This document shows, in pieces, positions 34,701 through 43,114 of a stretch of DNA of 64,000 nt. Source of the stretch: Corynebacterium deserti GIMN1.010 (GTDB lineage Bacteria; Actinomycetota; Actinomycetes; Mycobacteriales; Mycobacteriaceae); contig NZ_CP009220.1 in assembly GCF_001277995.1 (NCBI RefSeq), forward strand, positions 2,666,001 through 2,730,000, read 5' to 3'. Every line of letters begins with the position of its first letter. Positions within the stretch are counted from its first letter, which is position 1. Made by a program: the position numbers and the translations under genes. The notes under the pieces were generated by a model that ran no database searches, was not told where the DNA came from, and saw nothing but the letters and a program-made list of their open reading frames with translations.

Positions 34701-36603
34701 GAGCTGGTGAATCCGCGGCGGAGATACCGACGCTGACCTTGCCGTCTGCTACCTGACGCAGGCGTTTTACGGCTTCCTCCACGGTTGAGGCCAGCACGAC
34801 TGCACGTGAGCGGCCGTGGTTGCGGCCTGCGAGCGCGCGAGCAACTTTCACCAGGTCATCGTCGCTGCGACCTTCAAGGAAGTCAGCCAAGTCGGCTGCT
34901 GCTTGTCGACGCCTAGATGGCAGGTGTCCAGATACCGGCAACGCCACCTGGGGATCAGCAAGCTGCGCTGCCTTTGGTGCACGAGTTTCATAGTCAGCTG
35001 CATTGAACGCAGACATGACCACGTGGGCGTTGGTTCCACCGAAGCCGAATCCAGAGATACCAGCTACTGGGTAACCGTTGTATTCCGGCCATTCGCGGGG
35101 ATCTTCGACGACTTCCAGGCGCTCAGCATCGAAATCGATGTAGCGGTTAGGGCCTGCAAAGTTAACGGTTGGTGGCAGAGTCTTGTGCTGGAGGGACAGC
35201 AGGACCTTGATGATGCCTGCGATGCCTGCAGCGGATTCGGTGTGGCCGAAGTTGGTCTTAGCCGAGCCCAGCAGAGTTGGGGTGGAGGCATCGCGGCCTT
35301 CACCTAAGACAGCGCCCAGTGCGGTTGCCTCGATTGGGTCACCGAGGATCGTGCCGGTGCCGTGTGCTTCCACGTAATCCACGGTGGTGGGATCTACCTG
35401 AGCGTCAACGTAGGCACGCTCAAGGACGTCTACCTGCGCTTCTGGGTTAGGCGCGGTCAGGCCATTGGAGTGTCCGTCGGAATTGACGGCAGAACCCTTG
35501 ATCACGCCAAGAATGTTGTCGCCGTCGCGGATGGCGTCGTCGACACGCTTGAGCACAATGACGCCCGCTCCGTCGGAACGGACAAAACCGTCAGCATCAT
35601 CTGAAAACGCGTGGATTTTGCCGGTAGGGCTGATTACGCCGAGCTCTGCGAAAGCAGTGGTGACAAATGGAGATGCCAAAATATTGACGCCACCTGCGAT
35701 AGCGTGGTCAGCGTCGCCTGCGCGCAGGGCACGAACTGCCTGGTGGACAGCCACCAAGGAGGAGGAGCACGCGGTGTCCACGTTGACGGATGGTCCGCGG
35801 AAGTCGAAAGCGTAGTTGATGCGGTTAGCCACGATCGCGCTAGAGGTACCAGTCAGGGCGTAAGGGTGTGCCTCTGCTGGATCAGCGGCAATCATCATGC
35901 CGTAATCGTTGTTTGATGAACCGATAAACACGCCTACTGCTTCGCCGCGCAACGTGTTAGGTGCGATGCGTGCAGATTCGAGTGCTTCCCAGGTCAGCTC
36001 CAAAAGGATGCGCTGCTGAGGATCCATGTTCGCGGCCTCAAGTGGGGAAAGACCAAAGAACTCGGCGTCAAAGCTTGCGATGTCACTGAGGTAGCCACCA
36101 ACGGTGCTGAACTCTTCCATCTTACGCGCCATGATTTCATCGTCGGAGTACTCAGACCACCGACCAATAGGCAGCTCAGAGATGCCATCGCGACCTTCGA
36201 TGAGGAGTTTCCACATCTCATCAAGGTTTTCTGCGCCTGGGAACTTTGCGGCCATGCCAACAACTGCGATGTCGTGGGTTCCTGGGGAGTCACTTACTGC
36301 CTGGAAGTTGAGGTTGCGCTTGGTGGTGGAACGCTCTGGTTCACCATCCACGATGCGCTGAGCCAGTACACGGATCGTGGGGTACTCGTAGGCGATGGTG
36401 GCATCCAAGGTGATGTCGAGGAGGTTTTCCAACTCACCTGAAAGCACAACCACGTCACGGGAGGAGAGGCCGAAAGTCTCCATTGCCTTGTCATCCGTAA
36501 CTTCTTCTTCCGGAAGACCAGTAGTGCGGACTACCCAATCACGGAGCCAGGTGCGAACCTGTTCAGCGGTCATCTTCTGATCCGACGATTGGCTCTGTTC
36601 CAT
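31780..36603 (-). CDS. pks13: Polyketide synthase Pks13, mycolate condensase
   Basis: Type I condensing enzyme of 1,607 residues that joins the meroacyl-AMP delivered by FadD32 with the carboxylated acyl chain to make the beta-keto mycolate precursor. Domain order: N-terminal acyl carrier domain (phosphopantetheine Ser about S48 in FGLSSRD), ketosynthase with Cys about C279 in DTACSSSLVAVH and the two His motifs (VEAHGTGTILGD, KTNFGHTESAAG), acyltransferase with Ser about S727 in GMSMGEIAAA, second carrier domain (S1174 in LGLDSLMGM) and C-terminal thioesterase (S1409 in GGWSFGGAV). No ketoreductase is present, as expected. Its own promoter should lie in 36604-36830, after the fadD32 terminator. 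All catalytic residues are intact. Confidence 0.96.
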   Translation of the reverse strand: MEQSQSSDQKMTAEQVRTWLRDWVVRTTGLPEEEVTDDKAMETFGLSSRDVVVLSGELENLLDITLDATIAYEYPTIRVLAQRIVDGEPERSTTKRNLNFQAVSDSPGTHDIAVVGMAAKFPGAENLDEMWKLLIEGRDGISELPIGRWSEYSDDEIMARKMEEFSTVGGYLSDIASFDAEFFGLSPLEAANMDPQQRILLELTWEALESARIAPNTLRGEAVGVFIGSSNNDYGMMIAADPAEAHPYALTGTSSAIVANRINYAFDFRGPSVNVDTACSSSLVAVHQAVRALRAGDADHAIAGGVNILASPFVTTAFAELGVISPTGKIHAFSDDADGFVRSDGAGVIVLKRVDDAIRDGDNILGVIKGSAVNSDGHSNGLTAPNPEAQVDVLERAYVDAQVDPTTVDYVEAHGTGTILGDPIEATALGAVLGEGRDASTPTLLGSAKTNFGHTESAAGIAGIIKVLLSLQHKTLPPTVNFAGPNRYIDFDAERLEVVEDPREWPEYNGYPVAGISGFGFGGTNAHVVMSAFNAADYETRAPKAAQLADPQVALPVSGHLPSRRRQAAADLADFLEGRSDDDLVKVARALAGRNHGRSRAVVLASTVEEAVKRLRQVADGKVSVGISAADSPAPAGPVFVYSGFGSQHRLMIKELCSLSPQFRERIEELDEMVKFESGWSIMDIVLDDEQTYDTETAQVAITAIQIALTDLLASFGVKPAAVMGMSMGEIAAAYAAGGLSDRDTMLIASHRSRLMGEGEKSLPEDQLGAMAVVEFAAADLDKFIEENPEYKGIEPAVYAGPGMTTVGGPRDAVLQFVEKLESENKFARLLNVKGAGHTSAVEPLLGELAGEISGIEPQPLTIPLFSSVDKGVTYPVGAVVHDADYMIRCTRQSVFFQDSTEAAFAAGHTTLVEISPNPVALMGMMNTAFTVGKPDAQLLFSLKRKVPESESLRDLMAKMYVNGAPVDFTPLYGEGDILDPPHITWKHQRFWTSARPSSGASLDLPGFRVNLPNNVVAFSTAAELAPSALAIMEAAAMAVTPGAFVEAIDERDMLPPSGEITTIVTRTLGGLSISVYKVLGSTSTLVAEGFAPNADYAGDLGNGGVSSAGFSLPDFGDDPDPRSDLPLDVEAVRWDPATETVEERMRAIVSEAMGYDVDDLPRELPLIDLGLDSLMGMRIKNRIENDFQIPPLQVQALRDASVADVVTLVEDLVAGRPSEVLVDEAAVQPVEEAAQGAETAAPSGEGVGVAPRDASERMVFGTWAGLTGKAAAGVTSTLPEIDVDTATAIAERLTERSGIEISTEQVLAATTLEPLSDLVREGLETEVEGNIRVLRARKEGSTKPAVFMFHPAGGSSVVYQPLMRRLPEDVPVYGVERLEGDLKDRAATYLDDIKKYSDGFPVVLGGWSFGGAVAFEVAHQLVGTDVEVATVALLDTVQPSVPVADTPEETRARWTRYADFAKKTYGLDFEVPFEILDTIGEDGMLTMLTEFLANTDASEHGLSAGVLEHQRASFVDNRILAKLNFADWADVDAPVMLFRAERMHDGAIELEPNYATIDPDGGWSGIVKDLDIIQLHGDHLAVVDEPEVGTVGAHLSRRIDEISRKN

Positions 36604-36830
36604 ATTGATGGCCTCAGCCTTTCACATCAATTAATACTTCACTTAAATAAACTTCATTCCATTTTCCATCTTCTAGGCGCATAGTTCACCCACAAAGAAA
36701 AAAATAGATATCCAGCCCTTTATCGCCCCGCACTAAGAAAATGTTTCATCCCCAGGTCAGAGGCCATAAAGCCCGAATCAACGGACGCACATATTGCACC
36801 CAACATCAAAAGCAATAGTTTACAAGGGTA

Positions 36831-36859
36831 AAGCCCCTGATGGAATTCATCAGGGGCTT
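36831..36859 (-). terminator. Terminator after fadD32
   Basis: A perfect 12-bp stem (36831-36842 with 36848-36859) with a 5-base loop is followed on the minus strand by a short CTTTA tract. It separates fadD32 from pks13. The rest of 36604-36830 is AT-rich and shows only what may be the pks13 promoter region. Confidence 0.75.
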
Positions 36860-36879
36860 CACATGCCATAGGTAAGCGC

Positions 36880-38736
36880 TTAGCTTTCCTTTTCTTGGAT
36901 GTAATTACGCTGGTTCACGCGGCGTGCAATCTTGCCTGAGGAGGAACGTGCGATCTCTTCAGGAGCAAGGATACGGATATCTTCTGGAACCACGCCGTGG
37001 GCTGCGCTGACAGCGGTGCGGATGGCTTCGATTGCTGCGGCGTCATCGGCTGCATCGGCGGTGTTGTCGCGCTCTGCGAGGATGATGAGCTTTTCAATGT
37101 CATCGCCAGGTACTGCAAAGGCTGCCACGGAATCGGCACGGACGTGGGAGGATGCTGATTCCACGGTGTACTCGATGTCCTGTGGGTAGTGGTTACGGCC
37201 TGCCACCACGATGAGGTCCTTTCGGCGACCGGTGATGTAGAGTTCACCGTCCACAATGACACCGAGGTCGCCGGTGGCCATCCAGTAGTTATCGTCGGCT
37301 GCACCTTCTGCGCGGGAGTTTTCTTCCAGGCGGACTTTCAGTCGGTTTCGGAAGGTCTCGGCGGTGTCTTCCTCGCGATCGAGGTAGCCTGCTGCGGTGT
37401 TTTCGCCGTGGGTCCAGATTTCGCCGATTTGGCCGTCTTCCAGCTCAGTGGCGGTCTCCGGGTCGACGATGACCAGCTGCTGTGGTTCCACGACCTGGCC
37501 GTTGGAGACGAAGGAAACAGCGTTCTCGGAGCCCTTTTCTACGAACTTCACGCGGTTTGCTGCCAGCTCATCGCGATCGAAGTAGGAGATCAGTGGGCGG
37601 TTTTCGGTCTGTGGGGTGGATACCAAGAGGGATGCCTCGGCCAGGCCGTAGGACGGGCGCAAGGTCTGTACTGGGAGGCCGTAAGGCTCGAATGCTTCAC
37701 GGAAGGAGGTCAAGGCCTTCTCGGTGACGGGTTCGGATCCAATGATGACGGCGTCAAGAGCCGAAAGGTCCAGCTCTTCACCTTCTGCTGGCTTTGCGTA
37801 GCGGGCAGCAAGCTCGAGGGCGAAGTTAGGGACAACGGTGTAGACGTTGACGTCGCCTTCGCGGCGGCTAAGCTGCTTGATCCAGCGGGAAGGCTGCTGG
37901 ACAAAGTCACGTGGGTTCATGAATTCGTTGTCCAGGCCAAGCATGGTGACAAACGCAGCCAGGATGATACCCATGTCGTGGTGGAGTGGCAACCAAGAGA
38001 CCAGGCGCAGAGGAGTCTTAAGCTGTGCGCCGCTGAAGATCTGGAGCACGTTGGTCAGGATGGAGCGGTTGGTCAGCACAACACCGGCTGGGGTGCGGGT
38101 GGAACCGGAGGTGTACTGCAGGAATGCAGTCAAGTCGATAGGTGCGGACTGGCGAAGTGCAGCGAGACGACGACCGGCCTCGGAGAGGCTGGGGTTCTCA
38201 TAGGAATCTGCAAGGGAATCAGGCAGGGAATCCACGGAGAGGATGCGGGGGCGCTCAGCGGCAGGCAATGCGGAGAAGTGCTTGCGCACGGCACCTGCGG
38301 AGTGGGAGTTGGTCAGCACGACGACAGGCTCACTGTCTGCGAAGACAGCGTTGAGGTGGTCGGCGTGACCTGGCTCGGTGGGGTCATAGAGAGGAACAGG
38401 AACAAGACCTGCGTAGATGGCACCAAGGAAGCTGAAAATGTACTCAGGGCTGTTGTTGGCCAGGATGGCTGCGCGGTCACCGATGGTGGCTACCTGCTGG
38501 AGGCGACCAGCGACAGCCTTGATGCGGGTGTCGATCTCGGTGCGGGTGTATTCAATGAGCTTGCCTTCGCGGCTCTCGGAGAAGTCCCAGAAGTGCATAC
38601 GCTTTGCATCGCCGCCGCCTTCGGCGATATCTGCCTGGTACATGAACTCGCCCATGGCTGCCAAGGTCAAAAATGGAGGAAGGTTGATGTCTCCATTCTC
38701 GTCGAAGAATGAACCAATCGCTTTATCCAAATCCAT
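36880..38736 (-). CDS. fadD32: Fatty-acyl-AMP ligase FadD32
   Basis: Adenylate-forming enzyme of 618 residues that activates the meroacyl chain as acyl-AMP and loads it onto the N-terminal carrier domain of Pks13. The AMP-binding signature is FLQYTSGSTRTPAGVVLTN, a later core is YGLAEASLLVSTP, and ATGDLGVIVDGELYITGRRKDLIVVAGRNHYPQD is the A7-A8 region. The C-terminal lid ends in SSGKIARR. The insertion typical of FAALs around residues 350-375 is present. It is the orthologue of Rv3801c, and in C. glutamicum the gene has also been called fadD2. The ATG at 38736 has AAAGGGG six bases upstream. Confidence 0.94.
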   Translation of the reverse strand: MDLDKAIGSFFDENGDINLPPFLTLAAMGEFMYQADIAEGGGDAKRMHFWDFSESREGKLIEYTRTEIDTRIKAVAGRLQQVATIGDRAAILANNSPEYIFSFLGAIYAGLVPVPLYDPTEPGHADHLNAVFADSEPVVVLTNSHSAGAVRKHFSALPAAERPRILSVDSLPDSLADSYENPSLSEAGRRLAALRQSAPIDLTAFLQYTSGSTRTPAGVVLTNRSILTNVLQIFSGAQLKTPLRLVSWLPLHHDMGIILAAFVTMLGLDNEFMNPRDFVQQPSRWIKQLSRREGDVNVYTVVPNFALELAARYAKPAEGEELDLSALDAVIIGSEPVTEKALTSFREAFEPYGLPVQTLRPSYGLAEASLLVSTPQTENRPLISYFDRDELAANRVKFVEKGSENAVSFVSNGQVVEPQQLVIVDPETATELEDGQIGEIWTHGENTAAGYLDREEDTAETFRNRLKVRLEENSRAEGAADDNYWMATGDLGVIVDGELYITGRRKDLIVVAGRNHYPQDIEYTVESASSHVRADSVAAFAVPGDDIEKLIILAERDNTADAADDAAAIEAIRTAVSAAHGVVPEDIRILAPEEIARSSSGKIARRVNQRNYIQEKES

Positions 38737-38860
38737 GGAAACCCCTTTAATGCATCGCTACTAAATTTACGTCCAACTGTCTCAATCGCTTGGACAGGAA
38801 TATTCATTACTTTTGGAAACTAACACTACTTGAGTCCGCGTCGCAGACTCCAACAAGAAA

Positions 38861-38887
38861 CCCGGGCCATTAATGAAATGGCCCGGG
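38861..38887 (-). terminator. Terminator of the cmt1-lipoprotein-cutinase operon
   Basis: A perfect 11-bp stem (38861-38871 with 38877-38887) with a 5-base loop is followed on the minus strand by TTTCTTG. It lies 21 bases after the lipase stop. Confidence 0.8.
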
Positions 38888-38907
38888 AGGAAGCGTCGAA
38901 AAGCGCT

Positions 38908-39837
38908 TTAACCGTTGTCGATCAGATTGGTTGCCCAGTTGACAATCCACGCGTTAGTGGTGGTTCCTGGGAAAACATTCGGGTTAGTGGCGTACTGCGC
39001 GTGTACGCCGTTGGCGGCCACCATGTCGAGCGCGCGGTCGAGGGCGTTGCCGACGTTAACAGGCGCGTCACAGATCGAATCATTTGGCGCGCAGATGTCC
39101 TGCACGCGGTCGTTGAGCTCGCCGAATCCGCCGACGCGAGGCCCACGCATGGTCGCGCCTGGAACGATAGGCTGGACCAGCAGGTTCAGAGGCTGCAATG
39201 CAACCTCCGCGCCTACGCCGTCCACGAAGGTGCCCGGGTACTGGCCCACACCAGGTTCCCGGCGGCCGTCAGCGACCAGGGCGACACCCCTGATCGAATC
39301 AGCCGGAATAGCACCTTGACCAGAGCCGATCTGCGCTGCCAGATCACCGGCAATCACAGCACCCTGCGAAAAGCCCACGATGATGAATTCAGTGGCAGGG
39401 CACTCATTGTGCATGCTCACAAGTTCACCAGTCATCTTGGACAGACCTTCAGTGCGGGACTCGTCGTAGGTCATCTCATTTTGCGAGTTGATGTTGCGGA
39501 ACTGCGCAGTGTACGGCAGTGTCCACACCTTGACATCGTCCGGCGAATAGCGCTCCTGCAGAGGCTGCGTGATCGTCAGCATGAAGGACGCTGGGTTGGC
39601 CGTTGGATTGATCGGATCATCATTGGCTGCGGATTCCCACGTGCCCGGCGCGGAGAGGAACTCCACGGCTGGGCACCACTCAGGTTGGGTGGGGTCCTCG
39701 GGTGCCTGCGTGCCGGTGGGCTCGCCGGGCATCCCGATAAAATCCTCATCCTTTGATGTGTTCACATACTGCACAACGCCCACGCCAATTAAGACGAGAA
39801 CAATCAACACAGCAATAACGGTGATGGTTTTCCTCAT
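38908..39837 (-). CDS. Cutinase-like lipase (Rv3802c family)
   Basis: Serine esterase of 309 residues, anchored by an N-terminal helix at about residues 4-22 and facing the cell wall. It has the cutinase alpha/beta fold with nucleophile S157 in IIVGFSQGAVIAGDLA. A conserved Asp lies in the region NDSICDAP (about 255), and the family His is near HAQYATNP. The M. tuberculosis orthologue Rv3802c is an essential phospholipase/thioesterase beside fadD32; mycolate-related lipid turnover is its suggested role. It follows the lipoprotein gene after 3 bases and is the third gene of the cmt1 operon. Confidence 0.88.
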   Translation of the reverse strand: MRKTITVIAVLIVLVLIGVGVVQYVNTSKDEDFIGMPGEPTGTQAPEDPTQPEWCPAVEFLSAPGTWESAANDDPINPTANPASFMLTITQPLQERYSPDDVKVWTLPYTAQFRNINSQNEMTYDESRTEGLSKMTGELVSMHNECPATEFIIVGFSQGAVIAGDLAAQIGSGQGAIPADSIRGVALVADGRREPGVGQYPGTFVDGVGAEVALQPLNLLVQPIVPGATMRGPRVGGFGELNDRVQDICAPNDSICDAPVNVGNALDRALDMVAANGVHAQYATNPNVFPGTTTNAWIVNWATNLIDNG

Positions 39838-39840
39838 CGG

Positions 39841-40344
39841 TTAACAATACGTCCGATCAGCAGATTCCTTCAGCAGCGTCACGATCTCCGCCGACTGCTC
39901 TTCCTCTACAGTTGTCCGTCCCTGCACGATGAGCTGGCCTGCAACAGCATCAACGGTGACGTTGGTCTCTTTATCCTCCGAGCTGCAGTAATTAGCCGCA
40001 GTGGCGATCAATTGGTCCTCAACGCCCGCAATATCCACATCGGCCTCCGTCAGCGCGTCCAGGAAATCCTGCGCCTTTGGTGTGCGTTCCACACTGGCTT
40101 CGGGGAGCGCGTCGATTTCCTCAGCCGCCCCGTCCCGGGCAGAGGTTCCGCCCGAGTTGCTGGAATTGCTTCTCGACGCCTCGTTGCTTCCGTTTTCTGT
40201 CGTAGTCGGCGTGCTCTCCTCGCGGGGCAGCTCACTTGAGCTCGCCGACGTGTCGGCAGTGTCACCTTCGACAGTGACACCACCGCACGCTGCGAGGGAA
40301 AGACACAGCACGGCAGACGCTACAGCTGCATAGATGCGCTTCAC
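39841..40344 (-). CDS. DUF732-like lipoprotein
   Basis: Predicted lipoprotein of 167 residues: signal peptide MKRIYAAVASAVLCLSLAAC with the lipobox Cys at 20. A low-complexity Ser/Thr/Asn/Glu linker to about residue 85 follows, then a small C-terminal domain. That domain (AQDFLDALTEADVDIAGVED, then AANYCSS with a Cys, ending TYC) resembles DUF732 of mycobacterial secreted proteins. Function unknown. It is placed 2 bases after cmt1 and 3 bases before the lipase, so all three are one operon and probably act together outside the membrane. The start is GTG, with AGGAG 14 bases upstream. Confidence 0.78.
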   Translation of the reverse strand: MKRIYAAVASAVLCLSLAACGGVTVEGDTADTSASSSELPREESTPTTTENGSNEASRSNSSNSGGTSARDGAAEEIDALPEASVERTPKAQDFLDALTEADVDIAGVEDQLIATAANYCSSEDKETNVTVDAVAGQLIVQGRTTVEEEQSAEIVTLLKESADRTYC

Positions 40345-40346
40345 TA

Positions 40347-42311
40347 TTAGCGAGACTCCTCAACCTGTCCGTTAACCTGACGGATGGTTCCGTTCTGGAA
40401 GGTGATGGTCTGGCCACCAGCTGCAATTGCGGACTGATCAGTGGTTGGGAAGCCGTATTCGCCCTGTTCCCAGCCCTTTGCGCCCCAGGCGTTGAAGATG
40501 TCTCCGTACAGAATGACATGTGCGCCGGTGGATGCAGACCAGTAGATGTTACCCTTCTCAAACTCCTGGAAAGCACCGCCGTTGATCAGCTGCTCATTGC
40601 CAGTTGGGAAACCGAGCTGAGCGAAGACGCCGTCCTCTGCGTACTTCTTGGAGATCTCTCCGCGAACCCAGTAAGACTGGTTGTTGGAGGTGCGGAAGAC
40701 GTAGCCGCCCTGGAACTGTTGGCGCAGGCCACCATTGAACTCAACTGCAGCGCCGGTTGGGTAGCCCAAGCCGCCGCGCTCGTAGTTCTGGGTACCCCAT
40801 GCTGCGAGCATGTCGCCAGGGATCTCCCATGGGCCGGTTTGCGCGGTCCAGTAGATGGAGCCGTTTTCGAAGGTGACAAAACGTCCCGCTCCGTCTGGGG
40901 TCTTCATCTCGTTGGAGGTTGGGAAGCCCAACCACGACTCTGGGCCGCCGAGCTCAGAGTAACGAGCGTTAATGCGTCCCACCAGGCCATAAGCGCCGGT
41001 GTTTGCAGACCAGTAAGCGCGACCGTTGGTGAAGTCCTGAGCCTTACCGCCAGCGGTGTCGTACTCGTTGGTCAAGCAGGTACCCAGAGCGCCATCAGCG
41101 GTTGCACTGGCGATTGCGCCGATTGGTGCACATTCTGCGCCGCGATCCTCAGTGGACATACCCAGAGCATTAGCGATGTGAGGGAATGCCTGAGTCATCT
41201 CGAACTGCCAGTATTCCCATGAGTGGACACCCGATGGGCGGAAGCTGGAGATAACCTCAACACCCTTGTTGTTGGCAGCGTCCACGAAGGTCTGGGAGGT
41301 CATGCGGGAGATAACTTCCAGGCCGACACCCGCTGCGTTTGCAGGTCCAATGGCAATAGAGCCGGCATTGCCGTAGTCATCGGCGCCGTTACCAGCGGAC
41401 ACGTAGATGGTCTTCCCGCGGAGCTTTTCGACGTTGCTCTTTGGATCATTTTCATACCAACGCTCAGATCCTGCAGGACCCCACATTGCGTTGACATTAT
41501 ATCCGCCTGCATCAGCCAACGCTGCGGAGATTGCAATTGGCATGCCGGAAGAAGTGGTGTCCAGGTAGCCGGAGAAAGAGCCGACAAACTTGAACATGTC
41601 TGGATGGTGGGTTGCGATGTTAACGGCCGCTGTACCGCCCATGGAAATACCAGTGATGGCGCGGTTGGTGTTGGAACGGAAGCCCTTATCCAAAATAGGA
41701 GCCAATTCCTCAGTCAGGAAGGTCTCCCACTTGTAGTTCTTGCCGTTGTTTGGCTCATTCCAGTCAGAGTAGAAGGAGCTTTCGCCGCCAACTGGGAGAA
41801 CGACAATAGCGTTCTTATCCGCATAATACTGCTCAATGTTGGTTTCGATGGTCCAGCCGCTCTGCTGCTCAATCGCGCGAAGGCCGTCCAGAGCCCAGAT
41901 TTCTGGGAACTCACGATCTGGGGAGGAGTACCAGTCACGAGGCAGCAGCAACTGCACCTTGATGGGCTGCTCAGGCATGGCAGCGGACTGGATGGTCAAG
42001 ATGACATGCTTGGAGGTAGACCACTCAGCGCTGATTACGCGCACACCCTCAGGCAGGCCGGCGATCTCTGGGTAGGTGACCTCACCAGCTGGAAGCTCCT
42101 CAACTCGAGGCATGAGGTAGTCAGTCAAACCATCGGTGATGCCACCAATGACAGCGTCAGAGGAGAGGTTGCTTGATTGCGCCATCGCAGCAGGAGCTGC
42201 CAAGGACATGCTCAGAGCAATTGCGGTTGGAACGGCGCCAGCTGCAATCCAGAGGGAACGGCGCCTGGCTTTCGCCATGCCCTTGATGGAACGATCTGCG
42301 GTGTCGCGCAT
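40347..42311 (-). CDS. cmt1: Mycolyltransferase Cmt1 (PS1/Cop1) with LGFP repeats
   Basis: Major secreted protein PS1, 654 residues. The signal peptide has a twin basic start (KARRRS) and cleavage after AAMA at about 44. The antigen-85-type esterase domain covers about residues 75-370, with nucleophile S223 in [11 protein letters not shown] and the active His in [10 protein letters not shown]. The C-terminal 270 residues carry four to five LGFP repeats ([36 protein letters not shown]) that bind arabinogalactan. The enzyme transfers mycolate between trehalose monomycolates and onto arabinogalactan; in C. glutamicum the gene is also called cop1 or csp1. AGAAGGA lies upstream of ATG 42311. Confidence 0.96.
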   Translation of the reverse strand: MRDTADRSIKGMAKARRRSLWIAAGAVPTAIALSMSLAAPAAMAQSSNLSSDAVIGGITDGLTDYLMPRVEELPAGEVTYPEIAGLPEGVRVISAEWSTSKHVILTIQSAAMPEQPIKVQLLLPRDWYSSPDREFPEIWALDGLRAIEQQSGWTIETNIEQYYADKNAIVVLPVGGESSFYSDWNEPNNGKNYKWETFLTEELAPILDKGFRSNTNRAITGISMGGTAAVNIATHHPDMFKFVGSFSGYLDTTSSGMPIAISAALADAGGYNVNAMWGPAGSERWYENDPKSNVEKLRGKTIYVSAGNGADDYGNAGSIAIGPANAAGVGLEVISRMTSQTFVDAANNKGVEVISSFRPSGVHSWEYWQFEMTQAFPHIANALGMSTEDRGAECAPIGAIASATADGALGTCLTNEYDTAGGKAQDFTNGRAYWSANTGAYGLVGRINARYSELGGPESWLGFPTSNEMKTPDGAGRFVTFENGSIYWTAQTGPWEIPGDMLAAWGTQNYERGGLGYPTGAAVEFNGGLRQQFQGGYVFRTSNNQSYWVRGEISKKYAEDGVFAQLGFPTGNEQLINGGAFQEFEKGNIYWSASTGAHVILYGDIFNAWGAKGWEQGEYGFPTTDQSAIAAGGQTITFQNGTIRQVNGQVEESR

Positions 42312-42630
42312 GAAGTTTTCCTTCTCATTAAATGTTTTCGGATGCTACACACAGCCCTCACTGATGGTGGATCCGTCCCGAAAGTTCCCCGCTTCCGGCT
42401 CGCAAACTACACACGTGGGCTATGCCTAGAGAGTCTTCAGTTCTTTCCAGTCTGTCGTGATTTTAGCCCAGAAGGTTACACATGTGGGTGCGTAATCTTT
42501 CGATACAGGTCACAACTCCAGAATGAGCTCAATCTTAAGTACAACTTTAGAGTTTTATCAATGCCACGCCGAAAAAGATAAGGAATTGCGGTGACTTTAA
42601 GGGGCGCCGAGTCCCAGTGGCGCTTGTTAA

Positions 42631-42927
42631 GCGCCTGTTAGGGGGCGTCGAAAAGCATGGTTTCTATCACCGTTCGGACGTCTCGCCGCGAGCCAAGGCG
42701 GTGTCTCCGCAATCACCGCTGCAGGCATCATCTCCGCCCTCCTCATTCTGGCCACCGCTGCCAGATCCAACACACTCACCCACGTCAATGACGCCTGCCT
42801 CTGGCTGTTCAAAGGCTACCTCGACCTCCCTGTCCAGGACACTCTCAAGACCTGGGGTCTCCTCCAGCTATGTAACTCGCTCGTCGGTTTGCGCGTAGTC
42901 ATGCTGTTGAGCGTGTTTATTGACTAG
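42631..42927 (+). pseudogene. Remnant of a membrane-protein gene
   Basis: A frame of 98 codons between TAA 42628-42630 and TAG 42925-42927 has native-looking codon use and contains a hydrophobic run ([20 protein letters not shown]). It is followed by [19 protein letters not shown] and a second hydrophobic end ([15 protein letters not shown]). No ATG, GTG or TTG opens this frame before the coding-like part. I read it as the 3' part of a lost gene, without a family. Confidence 0.35.
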
Positions 42928-42933
42928 TGGTTG

Positions 42934-42980
42934 TTTAGCTGGCAGGGCTTTTAGCTGGCAGGGCTTTTAGTTGGCAAGGC
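42934..42980 (+). repeat. Three 16-bp direct repeats
   Basis: Three head-to-tail units close to TTTTAGCTGGCAGGGC occupy this stretch. The first lacks one T and the third has two substitutions. They lie 135 bases before the DUF222-HNH gene. Confidence 0.75.
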
Positions 42981-43114
42981 AGCCCGCTGCTGGGCTGTGG
43001 ATAACCGTTCTTGGATGGGAGTTATCCACAGGTTGGCGGTGGGGTGTCTTGCGCATGTGGGGACGCTGCGGTTGGGTGAGGGGTAACACAGAGATAGCCG
43101 TTGAAAGGAGGCGC

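Larger units (their letters stand above)
42312..43114. other. Intergenic region between cmt1 and the DUF222-HNH gene
   Basis: This 803-base region must hold the cmt1 promoter near 42320-42580. It also carries a gene remnant (42631-42927), three 16-bp tandem units (42934-42980) and one GTCGANAAGC site (42647). I identify no further element. Confidence 0.5.

Noticed and set aside
37189..38712. 507-codon open frame antisense to fadD32
   Set aside because: It mirrors a certain gene, has unnatural composition (very rich in Gly, Val, Cys and Trp) and no ribosome site. Similar long mirrors lie opposite pck (20718-21695), glfT2 (51355-52617) and accD3 (30629-31330) and are rejected for the same reason.
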